From JANQOH01 sp965200095 (GTDB lineage: Bacteria > Pseudomonadota > Alphaproteobacteria > UBA7887): 64,000 nucleotides of DNA. Each line of letters starts with the position of its first letter. The first letter of the stretch is position 1. The stretch lies in contig OZ241350.1 of assembly GCA_965200095.1 (NCBI GenBank), positions 558,001 to 622,000 on the forward strand. Reading direction: 5' to 3'. Made by a program: the position numbers and the translations under genes. The notes below the pieces were generated by a model. It saw nothing but the letters and a program-made list of their open reading frames with translations, was not told where the DNA came from and ran no database searches. Positions 41,809 to 51,215 of this stretch are shown piece after piece.

Positions 41809-44800
41809 TCAGTCCTCGATCCGTGCTCTGATCTCCGCGTTATTGTCGGCTCGCACCGCGTCCCGGTCGTAATATTCGGCAATGCTCTCAAGAATGCCGC
41901 CAACACGGGGATAGCTGAAGGCGCGTTGCCTTGCCCAGTTTCTGTATTTGTCGGCAAGGGTGCGTTCCTGAGCACCGCCTTCGCCCATTGCCCGCATGGT
42001 CGCGCCACGGCTATTGCGCACATCGAGAGCGAACGCTTGGCCGATGTCTGGGGATGCGATCGCGATCCTTTCCATCACTTTGCATACGGGCAGGCATGGC
42101 CACGATCCGTCCTCGTCGTGTGGAGCTTTGGAAAGAATCTGGCCGATATATATATCGCCGATCTTGGTGCGGCCGTATTCGGCGCAGAGCTGTCGCGCCT
42201 TGATCACCCAGGCGAACAATTTGCCGGTATCGATCTTCTCATCTTCTCCAACACCCGGAACCCGCCGGATTCGACGAGGAAAAAGGTGTGCCGTGATCGC
42301 AATTCTGCGATGGTGTTCCGGGTCTTCAATCTTCCATTCGGGTGGGTCTTCTCCGCTATCGTTACGCTCGAATCCACCAGCCAGCATCTGGACAAAGAAC
42401 ATCGGGGATTCAGCGATGCGACGCTCAATATTGGGGATGTCATGTTTGCCGAGCTCGAGCGCGTCAATATATATGACCTCGAGCCGCGCCATCTCCTCCG
42501 GGGTGACGCTGGCGCGTCCGGCAAGCGTGTCCAAGCCTTTCGATATCTGGTAGGGCTGGAGTCTATACAGCTCCTTTCGTTCGGCATCTACGGCGCCGGC
42601 TTCGAAAAGGAGACGCTTCAACCGCGATGTCTCGATCAGAGACCAGTCCCACGGGGCAGCGCCGAACGCCGCGTGAGGACGCTTTGCTGCGATCAACCTA
42701 TCGATGAGTTCAGCCAACTCCGCCTCGCCGTGGAGATCCCATTCCGGGGTAACTTCCCTCCAATATCGCTCGCGAATCCCGGCGCCAAAGCGATCAAGAA
42801 GCCGCCACGTCCCCTGCCTGAACGGGGCGCTCCGCACCAACCGCACAATCCGATCCGTATTCGCTTGCGCGGCGGTGGATACGATAAGCGCCTCGCGCGC
42901 GTCATCGCCGAGGGATCGCAAGAAACCTTGCAGGCAGCTGTCCATCTGTTTTTCCCGATCACCGGAGATGGACAGACATTTCAGAAGGAAATCGATTCGA
43001 TCAACCGGATTCTCAATAGTCGACGTCAGAGAAATTCCCATGACTTTCGGATGTCCTCCGAAGACAACTAACGCCATCACGCCTTCGAATCCACGGGTTT
43101 CCCATATTTCCGTCATCGCCTTGTCACGGAGTTGCCGAATTTCTCCCGCTTGCTTTTTCATATCAAATTCTTCGGTTTCGTCAACGGAAAACCCGATCCC
43201 GTCTGCAAAGAGCCAGGCATGTCGAACAACAAGGTCGGCTGGCTCCAGTTTTGCGTATGCTACCCGATGCCTCGTCTCGCCATTCAGAAATCTCTGGCTG
43301 CGGTTCACAAAGGCGAACCGACGAATCCGATCCCGGAGATTGGCCCTGGCCTTGTCGTCAGCATCCGATGTTGCCCACTGGTCGATCAGATCCCAGACTC
43401 GGGATCGATCTTCGTCGGGCATTTCCCCGACCAGTTCGACGAGATCGCCAAGCGTGTTGTGGTTGTGGTCGTGTTTGGGCCATGCCAGAACAAGATCGAG
43501 TGCTTTACGTCTGTATTGGTGGAATTCCTCTGCCGGTACGCGAGCACAGCCCACGCCCGAGGCATCGCTACGCCAGCGCGGCCGATAGGTGGGGCGCGCC
43601 ATCTGCGGCATGCCTTTATTGAACTGTCCTATACATATCCGCCAACCGATATCCCGAAACCGCATCACGAGCGTCTCGAGGCTTCGCATACGCTCTTCGA
43701 ACGAAGCAGCGGTCTGCGGCAGCCATGACCTGTATATCTCCTCAAGACTGGCGATCGGCTTATTGGTCCAATTGTCGTCGAGCACGGTTCTCGATAGCCG
43801 GGCGAGTATCGCGCTTACCCGCCCAAGACGCCGGGGCTTCCAGGCCAGACACTCCAGAGCCCACAAAAGACCGGTTCTGGGACATCTACCGAACATGGCG
43901 CTCCCGGCGGGCTTCAACAGGGCGAGCACGGTCGGCTCGGGTTGCCGGAGATCCGTCTCGATCATATCCAGGAATTCCTCCGGAGCCGCTTCGGCATAAC
44001 GCGGGAGATCGTTCTCGTGCGAAAGCAATTTTTCGAGGGTCAGCGGCGCAAGCAGATTGCGGATCGTCTGCGAGACACACGCCTCGACATCGGTGCCGAG
44101 TCGATGTCGAAACAGATCATTGCCGTGGACGGATAGCAGAACCAGCGTTTCACAGACACCTTCGCGTAAAGCCGGCGAGTGATCGCGCACTTTTCCATAG
44201 AGCTCGGCCGCCCACCGTCTGCTTTCCGGGAGTTCAAGCGCGGGGTCATTTTTGGAGAGCACATGCTCAACGAGAAAAAAGAAATTCGTGAGGTCTTGTT
44301 CAGTTACGTATTCGGCGATGGCAAACAAGGCGTCGATCTTCGAGGCAACGCCGCGATACGGCCCGACCGACCAGATGGGACAGTCGTTGAATTGCAGAAA
44401 CTGCGCGGTATTTTCTTCGATCCGATCATAACCTTCGCCACCCCAGAAGGAGACCACTTCCCGGTCGGCGTCGAAGTCGCCACGCCATGCCCCGACCAGA
44501 GCCATCGGGATCAACGCCCGCGCGATTCTGTCGTCCGCAGCCCATTCGGGCTTCCTGACGGCGGGGATCTCCGAGAGCCGCCGTCGCAGGATCGTCGGCG
44601 AGCGTCCCGACTCCCTCGCCAGTCGGTCGATGTCACTCTCGTCGATGCCCATATCGACAAGCGCTTTCCTGAAAGCGCCGTGGTCGAGCAGCTCGAGCGC
44701 GATGTCGGGTTTGAAATCGACGGCGTTGCGTGGACGCACGGCGATGCAGTGCCGCTGGCGATAGACCGCGGCCAGTTCGCGTTCGACCTCATCGGTGTGG

Positions 44801-45885
44801 ACGACCGGGAGGAACGGCGCGTTCGACGCCGCCAGTTTGCGCAGCGCCTCCACCGAATCGAACACCGCCGCCAAGTCCTGCCACCGCGCATTGGCGCCGT
44901 CTTCCTCGAACAGGCACGCAAGGAACGCCAGCGCCTCACCCTTCGAATCAGCGGCGACGGTGAACGGGCGGTCGGGCTGTTTCCCGAGCCAGCCCCGGAA
45001 AGCGTCTCGATAGGCAGAAAGCGAGGGGGCGAATATCGCGGGGGTCAATGCCGGTTCGCTCGCTTCCGCCCAACGCCGCCAGCACGCATCGAGCGTCTCG
45101 AATCCATCGACCGGCAGACCGAGTTCCTCGGCGAGCCAGATCCGCGCGGGGACCGACACCTCCAGCCACTGTTCGAGATCGCTGGCGTCGAACGCCCGCA
45201 CTTCCTTCCAGTCGCCCGCCGCCCGCTTGTTCCCGGTCCATGCGGTCTTGCCGGGCCAGTTGCGCGGCGTGACGAAAACGAAGGCGCACTCCGCCCTTTC
45301 GTCCGGGGGGACGGATCGGAGGCGGGCCGCGTAGTCGTGTTCGGCTTTACGGCGGGGCTCCTTGCCAACGCCGAATTCCCAACCGGACTTGCCTTCGGGG
45401 ATCCACGGCGTGGCCGCGTCCGTCTCTATCCGGCCGTCCCATCCCTTTCGCTCCGCGTTGTCGTAACCCGGGAAATCGACATGGCGGAGATCGAGGCCGG
45501 TCGAATGGATCAGTTTGCGCAGCAGAACCGGCAGACGGTCGCGGGCGGCTTTGCTATCCGCCCAACGATCGATGTCCCGGGCCGTGACGGTCAGGAAGTC
45601 GGGGACGTGGGGACGAACCGCAATGAGCTTCTCCTCCTCCCGTCGCGCATGACGGTCGAACGCCGCCTGGAGATCGAGCAATTCCCGGCCGTCGGCCCCG
45701 AACGCCTTCCCCAGCCGGGCGGCCATTTTCGGGGACAGCGACGATCTGCCGTTCAACATGTTCGACAGGGCCGGGCGGCCCACGCCGAGCTTCTTCGCGG
45801 CGTCCGTCACCGACATACCCGAGGGAATCACATGTTCCCGGACGAAGGCGCCGGGATGCGAGGGTATATCCGGTCGTTGCGGCAC
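41809..45885 (-). CDS. Giant HigA-like HTH protein with nuclease-like region
   Basis: Protein of 1358 residues, not in a family I can name. Residues 1-70 (HPGAFVREHVIPSGMSVTDA, LGVGRPALSNMLNGRSSLS) are a HigA/XRE-type DNA-binding domain, unusual at the head of so long a protein. Residues about 110-250 (GYDNAERKGWDGRIETDA, WIPEGKSGWEFGVGKEP, AFVFVTPRNWPGKTAW) look like a PD-(D/E)xK restriction-nuclease fold. A degenerate P-loop-like VAADSKGEALAFLACLFEE comes near residue 310, and the rest resembles helical-repeat sensor regions of STAND-like proteins. The GTG at 45885 follows GCGGAGAGCGGACCC; GTG 45939 is an alternative. A palindrome just upstream suggests self-repression. It is convergent with the DUF499 gene. 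Confidence 0.65.
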   Translation of the reverse strand: MPQRPDIPSHPGAFVREHVIPSGMSVTDAAKKLGVGRPALSNMLNGRSSLSPKMAARLGKAFGADGRELLDLQAAFDRHARREEEKLIAVRPHVPDFLTVTARDIDRWADSKAARDRLPVLLRKLIHSTGLDLRHVDFPGYDNAERKGWDGRIETDAATPWIPEGKSGWEFGVGKEPRRKAEHDYAARLRSVPPDERAECAFVFVTPRNWPGKTAWTGNKRAAGDWKEVRAFDASDLEQWLEVSVPARIWLAEELGLPVDGFETLDACWRRWAEASEPALTPAIFAPSLSAYRDAFRGWLGKQPDRPFTVAADSKGEALAFLACLFEEDGANARWQDLAAVFDSVEALRKLAASNAPFLPVVHTDEVERELAAVYRQRHCIAVRPRNAVDFKPDIALELLDHGAFRKALVDMGIDESDIDRLARESGRSPTILRRRLSEIPAVRKPEWAADDRIARALIPMALVGAWRGDFDADREVVSFWGGEGYDRIEENTAQFLQFNDCPIWSVGPYRGVASKIDALFAIAEYVTEQDLTNFFFLVEHVLSKNDPALELPESRRWAAELYGKVRDHSPALREGVCETLVLLSVHGNDLFRHRLGTDVEACVSQTIRNLLAPLTLEKLLSHENDLPRYAEAAPEEFLDMIETDLRQPEPTVLALLKPAGSAMFGRCPRTGLLWALECLAWKPRRLGRVSAILARLSRTVLDDNWTNKPIASLEEIYRSWLPQTAASFEERMRSLETLVMRFRDIGWRICIGQFNKGMPQMARPTYRPRWRSDASGVGCARVPAEEFHQYRRKALDLVLAWPKHDHNHNTLGDLVELVGEMPDEDRSRVWDLIDQWATSDADDKARANLRDRIRRFAFVNRSQRFLNGETRHRVAYAKLEPADLVVRHAWLFADGIGFSVDETEEFDMKKQAGEIRQLRDKAMTEIWETRGFEGVMALVVFGGHPKVMGISLTSTIENPVDRIDFLLKCLSISGDREKQMDSCLQGFLRSLGDDAREALIVSTAAQANTDRIVRLVRSAPFRQGTWRLLDRFGAGIRERYWREVTPEWDLHGEAELAELIDRLIAAKRPHAAFGAAPWDWSLIETSRLKRLLFEAGAVDAERKELYRLQPYQISKGLDTLAGRASVTPEEMARLEVIYIDALELGKHDIPNIERRIAESPMFFVQMLAGGFERNDSGEDPPEWKIEDPEHHRRIAITAHLFPRRIRRVPGVGEDEKIDTGKLFAWVIKARQLCAEYGRTKIGDIYIGQILSKAPHDEDGSWPCLPVCKVMERIAIASPDIGQAFALDVRNSRGATMRAMGEGGAQERTLADKYRNWARQRAFSYPRVGGILESIAEYYDRDAVRADNNAEIRARIED

Positions 45886-45929
45886 GGGTCCGCTCTCCGC
45901 GAGGGCGACTGTTGCGAGACACCGTATCG

Positions 45930-45948
45930 TGTAGCGCGACACGCTACA
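45930..45948 (-). promoter_or_regulatory. Candidate operator upstream of the HTH-nuclease gene
   Basis: TGTAGCG-CGACA-CGCTACA is a perfect seven-base inverted repeat around a five-base centre, 45 bases ahead of the GTG at 45885. On the minus strand it starts just after a TTGTAG, with TACGGT 17 bases further on, which could be the -35 and -10 boxes. HigA-type regulators bind TGTA...TACA palindromes at such positions, so autorepression by the encoded protein is likely. Confidence 0.55.
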
Positions 45949-46243
45949 ACCCCATTTTTTCCGGCTGCGGGAGCCGTTCCCGGTGAGAAGAACCGATCCG
46001 CCATCGTCTTGCGCAGGACGACGTTGAATCGCAATGCCTCCCTTGCGCCGCCAATTTCTTCGCACACTCGTTCTCGGGAGCGACGACGGAAGGCGAAGCG
46101 GCCGGGGTAAAGTCTCTACCGAACCCGAGCGCGCCGGATCGACCGACCCAAAACCGACTCCGGATGCGGTAGAGGGCATCCTTGAAGGTAGCAGGATCGC
46201 CGTCGGATCCCGTCGGCTGAAATACGGATTCCGGGAGCGTCCG

Positions 46244-47473
46244 GTGAACAGAATCGAATTGTTCGACCTGATCCGAAGCGGCGAAGACTCGACCGTGGAG
46301 TTCAAGCGGGACCGGGTGCGGAACCACGATCTCGCCCGCGATCTCGTCGCCTTTCTCAACCTCGACGGCGGCGTCGCTCTGCTCGGCGTCGAAGACGACG
46401 GAAGTATCTCCGGCACGACCTGCAACCGTCTCGAAGAGTGGGTCGTCGCACTGTGCCGAAGCAAGATCGAACCCCCGGTCGTGCCGGGTCTGGCCTGGAT
46501 ACGAAACGCCGAGCCGGGCCGGGACGTGCTCGCCGTCCGCCTCGCGGCCGGCCCCGACAAGCCCTATGCGCGTGTCCACGACAACCGCCGGACCCATTAC
46601 ATCCGCGTCGGCGGCGTCTCGCGGGAGGAGAGCCGCGAGGAGATGGAGAGGATGTACCGGACGTCGGGCCGCCTGCGTTACGGCATGAAACCCGTGCCGG
46701 GCGCCGGCTTCGATGCGCTCGACTCCCGCCGCCTGCGCGATTACCTGACCCGCGTTCTCGACGGCGACGCGCCGGCGGCGAACGACCGGTCCGGTTGGGA
46801 AACGCTGCTGTGCAATCTCAAGCTAATGACGGTTTCCGCCGGAGCGTGCGTTGCGACTGTCGATGGGCTGCTCCTCTTCGGGAGATCGCCCGAGAGATAC
46901 CTGCCGCAGTCGGGCATCCGCGCGATCTGCTATCCGGGCGTCGAACCCGATTACGCAACGCGCGCCGACGAAGATCTTCGAGGCCCCCTGGCGCCGCTGG
47001 GCGCCGCCGACGGCGCCATTGTCGAAACGGGCCTCGTCGACCGGGCGTGGGATTTCGTGCGCCGCAATACCGCTCCGACGGCCCGCCTCGAGGGCGCGCG
47101 CCGGTTCGACAGTTGGGAATATAGCGAAAGCGTCGTTCGGGAAGCGCTGGTGAACGCGCTCGTCCATCGCGATTACAGCATCGCCGGAACAGATGTCATG
47201 CTGGCCATCTACGCAGACCGCCTCGAAATCCAGAGCCCCGGCCGGCTACCGAACACCGTGACGGTCGAGGGGATGAAAGCCGGCGCCCGCTACGCGCGCA
47301 ATCAAACCCTGGTCAACGTCATGCGCGACTACGGTTATGTCGACGCGCGGGGCATGGGGGTGCGGAACAAGATCGTTCCGGGAATGCGCTCGCATAACGG
47401 CACCGAACCCGACCTGATCGCAGAGGAGCACCGCTTCACTGTCCGCTTGTGGAAAGAGCCGAAATCGAGGTAA
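46244..47473 (+). CDS. AlbA_2 (Schlafen-type) / HATPase putative regulator
   Basis: Protein of 409 residues. The N-terminal AlbA_2 domain shows LIRSGEDSTVEFKRDRVRNH, DLVAFLNLDGGVALLGVEDDG and HYIRVGGVSREES. The C-terminal part has EALVNALVHRDYSIAGTDVM, a GHKL-like ATPase motif, and VDARGMGVRNKIVPGMRSHN. Such 'RecG-related' proteins are common in defence islands and act as transcription regulators or effectors; the true function is not known. The GTG at 46244 has GGGAG eight bases ahead; an upstream ATG (46034) would add sequence without similarity. It is divergent from the HTH-nuclease gene across 358 bases holding the operator. Confidence 0.78.
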   Translation: MNRIELFDLIRSGEDSTVEFKRDRVRNHDLARDLVAFLNLDGGVALLGVEDDGSISGTTCNRLEEWVVALCRSKIEPPVVPGLAWIRNAEPGRDVLAVRLAAGPDKPYARVHDNRRTHYIRVGGVSREESREEMERMYRTSGRLRYGMKPVPGAGFDALDSRRLRDYLTRVLDGDAPAANDRSGWETLLCNLKLMTVSAGACVATVDGLLLFGRSPERYLPQSGIRAICYPGVEPDYATRADEDLRGPLAPLGAADGAIVETGLVDRAWDFVRRNTAPTARLEGARRFDSWEYSESVVREALVNALVHRDYSIAGTDVMLAIYADRLEIQSPGRLPNTVTVEGMKAGARYARNQTLVNVMRDYGYVDARGMGVRNKIVPGMRSHNGTEPDLIAEEHRFTVRLWKEPKSR

Positions 47474-47503
47474 TCGGGCGCGGGCGATCCGGCAGGCGGA
47501 GGG

Positions 47504-48667
47504 TCAGCGCGGGCCCTCGAGTTCCACGAGTTCGAGGCGGCCGTCGTCGGCGGTCAGGGCGAAATCGCCGCGCAGGAGCGCCAGGGCGTCCTTGCCGAAC
47601 AATTCGCGTCGCCAGCCGCGGGTCGCGGCCACGTCGGCGTTCCTGTCCGACGCGAGACGCTCGAGGTCGCTCGCGCTGGCGACCAGACGCGGGGCGACTT
47701 CGGTCTCCTCGCAACGCAGTTTCAGCAACACCTTGAGGAGTTCGACGGCCGGGCCGACGCCGCGCCGGACCGGCGGCGATTTGATCGCTTGCGGCAGCGC
47801 GTCTTCGGGCAGGGCGAGTCCGCGCTCCACCGCCGCTGTCAGCGCCTTGCCCACGGGACCCTTCGCCAGCCCCCGGGTGACGCCGCGGATGCGTTCGAGC
47901 TCCGCAAGTTCGACAGTCTCCTGCGCCGCGATCTCCAGCAGGGATTCGTCGCGCAGGACCCGGTTGCGCGGCAGGTCGCGCTCCTGGGCGAAACGCTCGC
48001 GCGCCGCCGCGACCTCCCGCAGGACGCCGAGAAAACGCGGCTTGGCGGATCGGGTCTTGATCCGCAGCCACGCCCGTTCGGGGAGCAGGCGATAGGTCTC
48101 CGGGTCGGCGAGCGTCTCCAGTTCTTCGGTCAGCCATGCGGCGCGGCCGGTTTTCGCCAGCCGCGCCTCGAGCGCGCGGTAAATGTCGGGCAGATGCGCC
48201 ACGTCGGAGAGGGCGTAGGCGAGCTGGCGGTCGCTCAGGGGCCGCGCCGCCCAATCGGTGAAACGCGAGGACTTGTCGATGACGGCGCCGGCGATCTTGC
48301 GCGCGAGGCGTTCATAGGCGATCGCCTCGCCGAAACCGCAAACCATCGCCGCGACCTGACTGTCGAACAGCGGCCCCGGCACCCGGCCCGAAAGGTGGAA
48401 GAATATCTCAATGTCCTGACGCGCGGCGTGCAGCACCTTCAGCACCGACCCGTCGCCCATCAGGTCGAGCAGCGGCGCCATGTCGAGGCCGGGGGCGAGC
48501 GGGTCGACCGCCCGCGCCTCGCCGTCCGGCCCGGCGAGCTGCACCAGGCACAGACGCGGGAAATAGGTCTTGTCGCGGATGAACTCGGTATCCACGCAAA
48601 CGAAGGGCTGCGCCGAAAGGCTGCGGCACAGCGCGGCGAGCTCGCCGCTGTCGGCGATTAGGGACAT
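47504..48667 (-). CDS. rnd: Ribonuclease D
   Basis: 3'-5' exoribonuclease for tRNA maturation, 387 residues. The DEDDy exonuclease domain has PFVCVDTEFIRDKTYFP (Asp, Glu near residue 26), VLKVLHAARQDIEIF (Asp near residue 84), and YALSDVAHLPDIYRALEARL (Tyr, Asp near residue 153). HRDC domains follow. It is complete and marks the return to core genes after the island; its 3' end faces that of the AlbA_2 gene. Confidence 0.93.
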   Translation of the reverse strand: MSLIADSGELAALCRSLSAQPFVCVDTEFIRDKTYFPRLCLVQLAGPDGEARAVDPLAPGLDMAPLLDLMGDGSVLKVLHAARQDIEIFFHLSGRVPGPLFDSQVAAMVCGFGEAIAYERLARKIAGAVIDKSSRFTDWAARPLSDRQLAYALSDVAHLPDIYRALEARLAKTGRAAWLTEELETLADPETYRLLPERAWLRIKTRSAKPRFLGVLREVAAARERFAQERDLPRNRVLRDESLLEIAAQETVELAELERIRGVTRGLAKGPVGKALTAAVERGLALPEDALPQAIKSPPVRRGVGPAVELLKVLLKLRCEETEVAPRLVASASDLERLASDRNADVAATRGWRRELFGKDALALLRGDFALTADDGRLELVELEGPR

Positions 48668-48697
48668 GGACCAGCCATAGCACGCCGCGCCGGAGGA

Positions 48698-49687
48698 TTA
48701 CAGCGGCAGCACCGAAACCCGCCGTTCTCCCGTGCGCGCCCGGAGCGGGTTGCGCAGCGGCCTCCCGAAGGCCGGGACGTCGATCTCGAACACGTCGCCG
48801 TCGGCGGCGACGATTCCCGCCGCATGGCTGAGGACGCCGGCGCCGAGGAAGTGGATATGCGCGTCCCCCGGCCGGCGGAAGCGTTCGTATTTGAAGTGGT
48901 GGTGTTCGAGGTTCGCCACCGAATGCGACATGTTGTCCTCGCCGCTGAGGAATTCCCCGGTCCACAGCGTCTCCCCGCCGCGCAGGACGCGCACGGCGCC
49001 CGAGACCGCGGCGGGCAACGACCCGAGGCGGAGTTCGGGGCCGAGCGCGCAGGGCCGCAATTTGGAGTGCGCGAGCAACAGGTAGTTGCGCCGTTCGAGG
49101 ACGTGGTCCGAGAACTCGTTCGCGAGGGCGAAGCCGAGGCGCCGCGGGCGGCCTTCCCGGTCGATGACGTAGACCCCGGCGATCTCCGCTTCCTCGCCGC
49201 CGTCGAGCGCATGGCCGGGCCGCTCGAGCGGCGCGCCGCAGCCCGCCACGACAGCGCCGTCGCCTTTCCAGAACCACTCGGGCAACGCGCCGATCTCGCC
49301 GTCCGCGGGTTTCCCGCGCTCCAGCCCGTCGCGGAACATGCGCATCGAGTCGGTGAGGCTCTCGCCGCTTTCCAGTCTGGCGTGCATGTCGTCGCGCGCC
49401 TGGGCGCTGCCGAGATGCGACAGCCCCGTGCCGGTCACCAGGCAATGCGCCGGGTCGGGGTGGTCGAGGGGCGGCAGCACCCGCTCCTCGGCGAGGGCGC
49501 GGTCGTAATCTTCGACCGTCGAGCCGGCGCGGGCGGCGGCCAGCGCCGCGAGCGCCTCGCCGCTCTCCGCCGCCTCGAGCGCGAGGTCGTAGAGGCGACC
49601 GGCGCCGTCGACGATCCGCAAGCCGTCGTCTTCCGCCACGGCGACGGCGCGCGCGCCGCCGGAATCGATCAGTTGCACGAGGCGCAT
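48698..49687 (-). CDS. GguC/AraD1-like FAH-fold protein
   Basis: Protein of 329 residues of the FAH superfamily, GguC/AraD1 branch: it starts MRLVQLIDSGGARAVAVAED and has VTGTGLSHLGSAQARDDMHA near residue 85, GEEAEIAGVYVIDREGRPRR near residue 170, EFSDHVLERRNYLLLAHSKL near residue 195 and a C-terminal GAGVLSHAAGIVAADGDVFE. Relatives act in L-arabinose or other sugar-acid breakdown as dehydratases. The ATG at 49687 follows GGAGAGG. No sugar genes adjoin it, so the substrate is open. Confidence 0.8.
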   Translation of the reverse strand: MRLVQLIDSGGARAVAVAEDDGLRIVDGAGRLYDLALEAAESGEALAALAAARAGSTVEDYDRALAEERVLPPLDHPDPAHCLVTGTGLSHLGSAQARDDMHARLESGESLTDSMRMFRDGLERGKPADGEIGALPEWFWKGDGAVVAGCGAPLERPGHALDGGEEAEIAGVYVIDREGRPRRLGFALANEFSDHVLERRNYLLLAHSKLRPCALGPELRLGSLPAAVSGAVRVLRGGETLWTGEFLSGEDNMSHSVANLEHHHFKYERFRRPGDAHIHFLGAGVLSHAAGIVAADGDVFEIDVPAFGRPLRNPLRARTGERRVSVLPL

Positions 49688-49791
49688 GGCCCTCTCCTTC
49701 CCTTCGGCAGGCGCCGCTTCCGGCGCTGCGATGGAGATACAACGGAAGACGGCGTTTCGCGAGGCGGCGCGGCGAACCCGCCCGGCGGGCG

Positions 49792-50448
49792 CTATGCGGC
49801 GCGGTCGCGGTGGAGCCAGGCGAAGAACGCGGTCGCGAGCAACGCGCCGACGATCTGGGCGAGGATGAAGGCGGGCGCGTCCGCCGGCAGGATGCCGGAA
49901 AAGGTGTCGGTGAAGGCGCGCGCGACCGTGACCGCAGGATTGGCGAACGAAGTCGACGAGGTGAACCAGTAGCCGGCGGAGATGAACAGTCCGACCGCCC
50001 AGGGCACGGCGTCCGGCCGCGTCTTGAGGCAACCCAGGATGGCCGCGAGGAGGCCGAACGTGGCGACCGTCTCGGCGACCCACTGGCCGGGTCCCGTGCG
50101 TTCCTTCACGCCGGGGGTAAAGAGCGGATCGCCGAACATGAAGTGGGCGAGCGCCACGCCGCACAGGGCGCCGACGAGCTGCGCCGCTGCGTAAAGGAGG
50201 GCGGCGCGCGGCGCGATCTCCCCGCGCACGGCGAACGCCAGCGTGACCGCAGGGTTGAAATGGGCGCCGGAGACCGGCCCGAAGACGAGGATGAGAACGA
50301 CGAGGATCGCGCCGGTGGCGACGGTGTTGCCGAGGAGCGCGAGGGCGTCGTTGCCGCCGGCGAGGCGCTCGCCCATGATCCCCGAGCCGACGACGACCGC
50401 AAGCAGCAGGGCGGCGCCGACCGCCTCGGCGGCGAGGCGGCGGGTCAT
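49792..50448 (-). CDS. MIP-family channel (aquaporin / AqpS-like)
   Basis: Six-helix channel of 218 residues with both NPA loops: GAHFNPAVTLAFAVRGE near residue 61 and SFANPAVTVARAFTDTFSGI near residue 168. The arginine after the second NPA region is present. The short C-terminus and the second-loop context resemble AqpS-type channels that let arsenite or other small neutral solutes leave the cell. No ars genes are nearby, so water or a polyol remains possible. Confidence 0.88.
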   Translation of the reverse strand: MTRRLAAEAVGAALLLAVVVGSGIMGERLAGGNDALALLGNTVATGAILVVLILVFGPVSGAHFNPAVTLAFAVRGEIAPRAALLYAAAQLVGALCGVALAHFMFGDPLFTPGVKERTGPGQWVAETVATFGLLAAILGCLKTRPDAVPWAVGLFISAGYWFTSSTSFANPAVTVARAFTDTFSGILPADAPAFILAQIVGALLATAFFAWLHRDRAA

Positions 50449-50579
50449 TGCTGGCGGTCCGGCCGTCTCCGGGGCTTGCGGCGCCGGCGGGCGGGCGGCA
50501 CGATGCGGGGCATGAAGCGGTTCTTCTCCCCTTGCGTTCTCCGGCCGCCCGGCATCCGCCGCGCGTCCTGCGGGGCGGC

Positions 50580-51206
50580 GTGAGGAGCGGGAGCGCGCCG
50601 CCGGAACTGCGCGCCGCCGACCGGCGCGCGATACGAGCTTGCCTCGACGACGTCAAGGCGCATGTCGCCGCGCGGGGCGCCGGGCGCGCGGCGCTCGAAG
50701 GGGTGAAGACGCGTCTGCTTCGGCTCGCGGCGCGGCGCGATCTGTTCCGTTACGAGCGCTTTCCCGTGCTCGGGCGCGAGCGCGGCCGACGCGGCAGCGT
50801 CTATCTGCTCGACGAGGAAGACGACCGCACCTTCGCGCTGTTCGCCGTGTCCGGGGTCGAGGGCAACATGTCGCCGCCGCACGACCACACCACCTGGGCG
50901 GTTCTCGCAGGCGTCGAGGGAGAGGAGGTCAACCGGTTCTACGACCGCCTCGACGACGGGCGCGAGGAGGGACGGGCCGAAATCCGCGAGCGCGGACAGG
51001 CGACGGTGACGGCGGGGACGGCCGTCGCCCTGGCGCCCGACGACATCCATTCGATCCATTGCCCGCGCCCCGCGCCGACCCTGGGTTTTCATCTTTACGG
51101 CCGCTCGATCGCGCATTTGCCGGAGCGCAGGATGTTCGACACGCGCGCCGGCGTGTGCCGCGTCTTTCCCGCCAACCCGTTCATTGTCGACCTCACGGGG
51201 TCGTAG
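50580..51206 (+). CDS. Cysteine dioxygenase family cupin
   Basis: Cupin of 208 residues of the cysteine/thiol dioxygenase type. MSPPHDHTTWAVLAGVEGEE near residue 97 supplies two iron-binding histidines, and DDIHSIHCPRPAPTLGFHLY near residue 153 the third. It could oxidise cysteine or 3-mercaptopropionate to a sulfinate. The GTG start at 50580 overlaps the stop of a short 23-codon ORF beginning at 50513 (MKRFFSPCVLRPPG...), which may or may not be translated. A copy of the dispersed hairpin repeat follows the gene. Confidence 0.78.
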   Translation: MRSGSAPPELRAADRRAIRACLDDVKAHVAARGAGRAALEGVKTRLLRLAARRDLFRYERFPVLGRERGRRGSVYLLDEEDDRTFALFAVSGVEGNMSPPHDHTTWAVLAGVEGEEVNRFYDRLDDGREEGRAEIRERGQATVTAGTAVALAPDDIHSIHCPRPAPTLGFHLYGRSIAHLPERRMFDTRAGVCRVFPANPFIVDLTGS

Positions 51207-51215
51207 CGACGCGGC

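Noticed and set aside
44179..46110. A plus-strand frame of over 600 codons inside the HTH-nuclease gene
   Set aside because: It is the antisense of a gene with recognisable domains and has no similarity of its own.
22042..47473. A BREX system
   Set aside because: DUF499 resembles BrxC/PglY in outline, but no PglZ phosphatase, BrxA, BrxB or BrxL gene is present.
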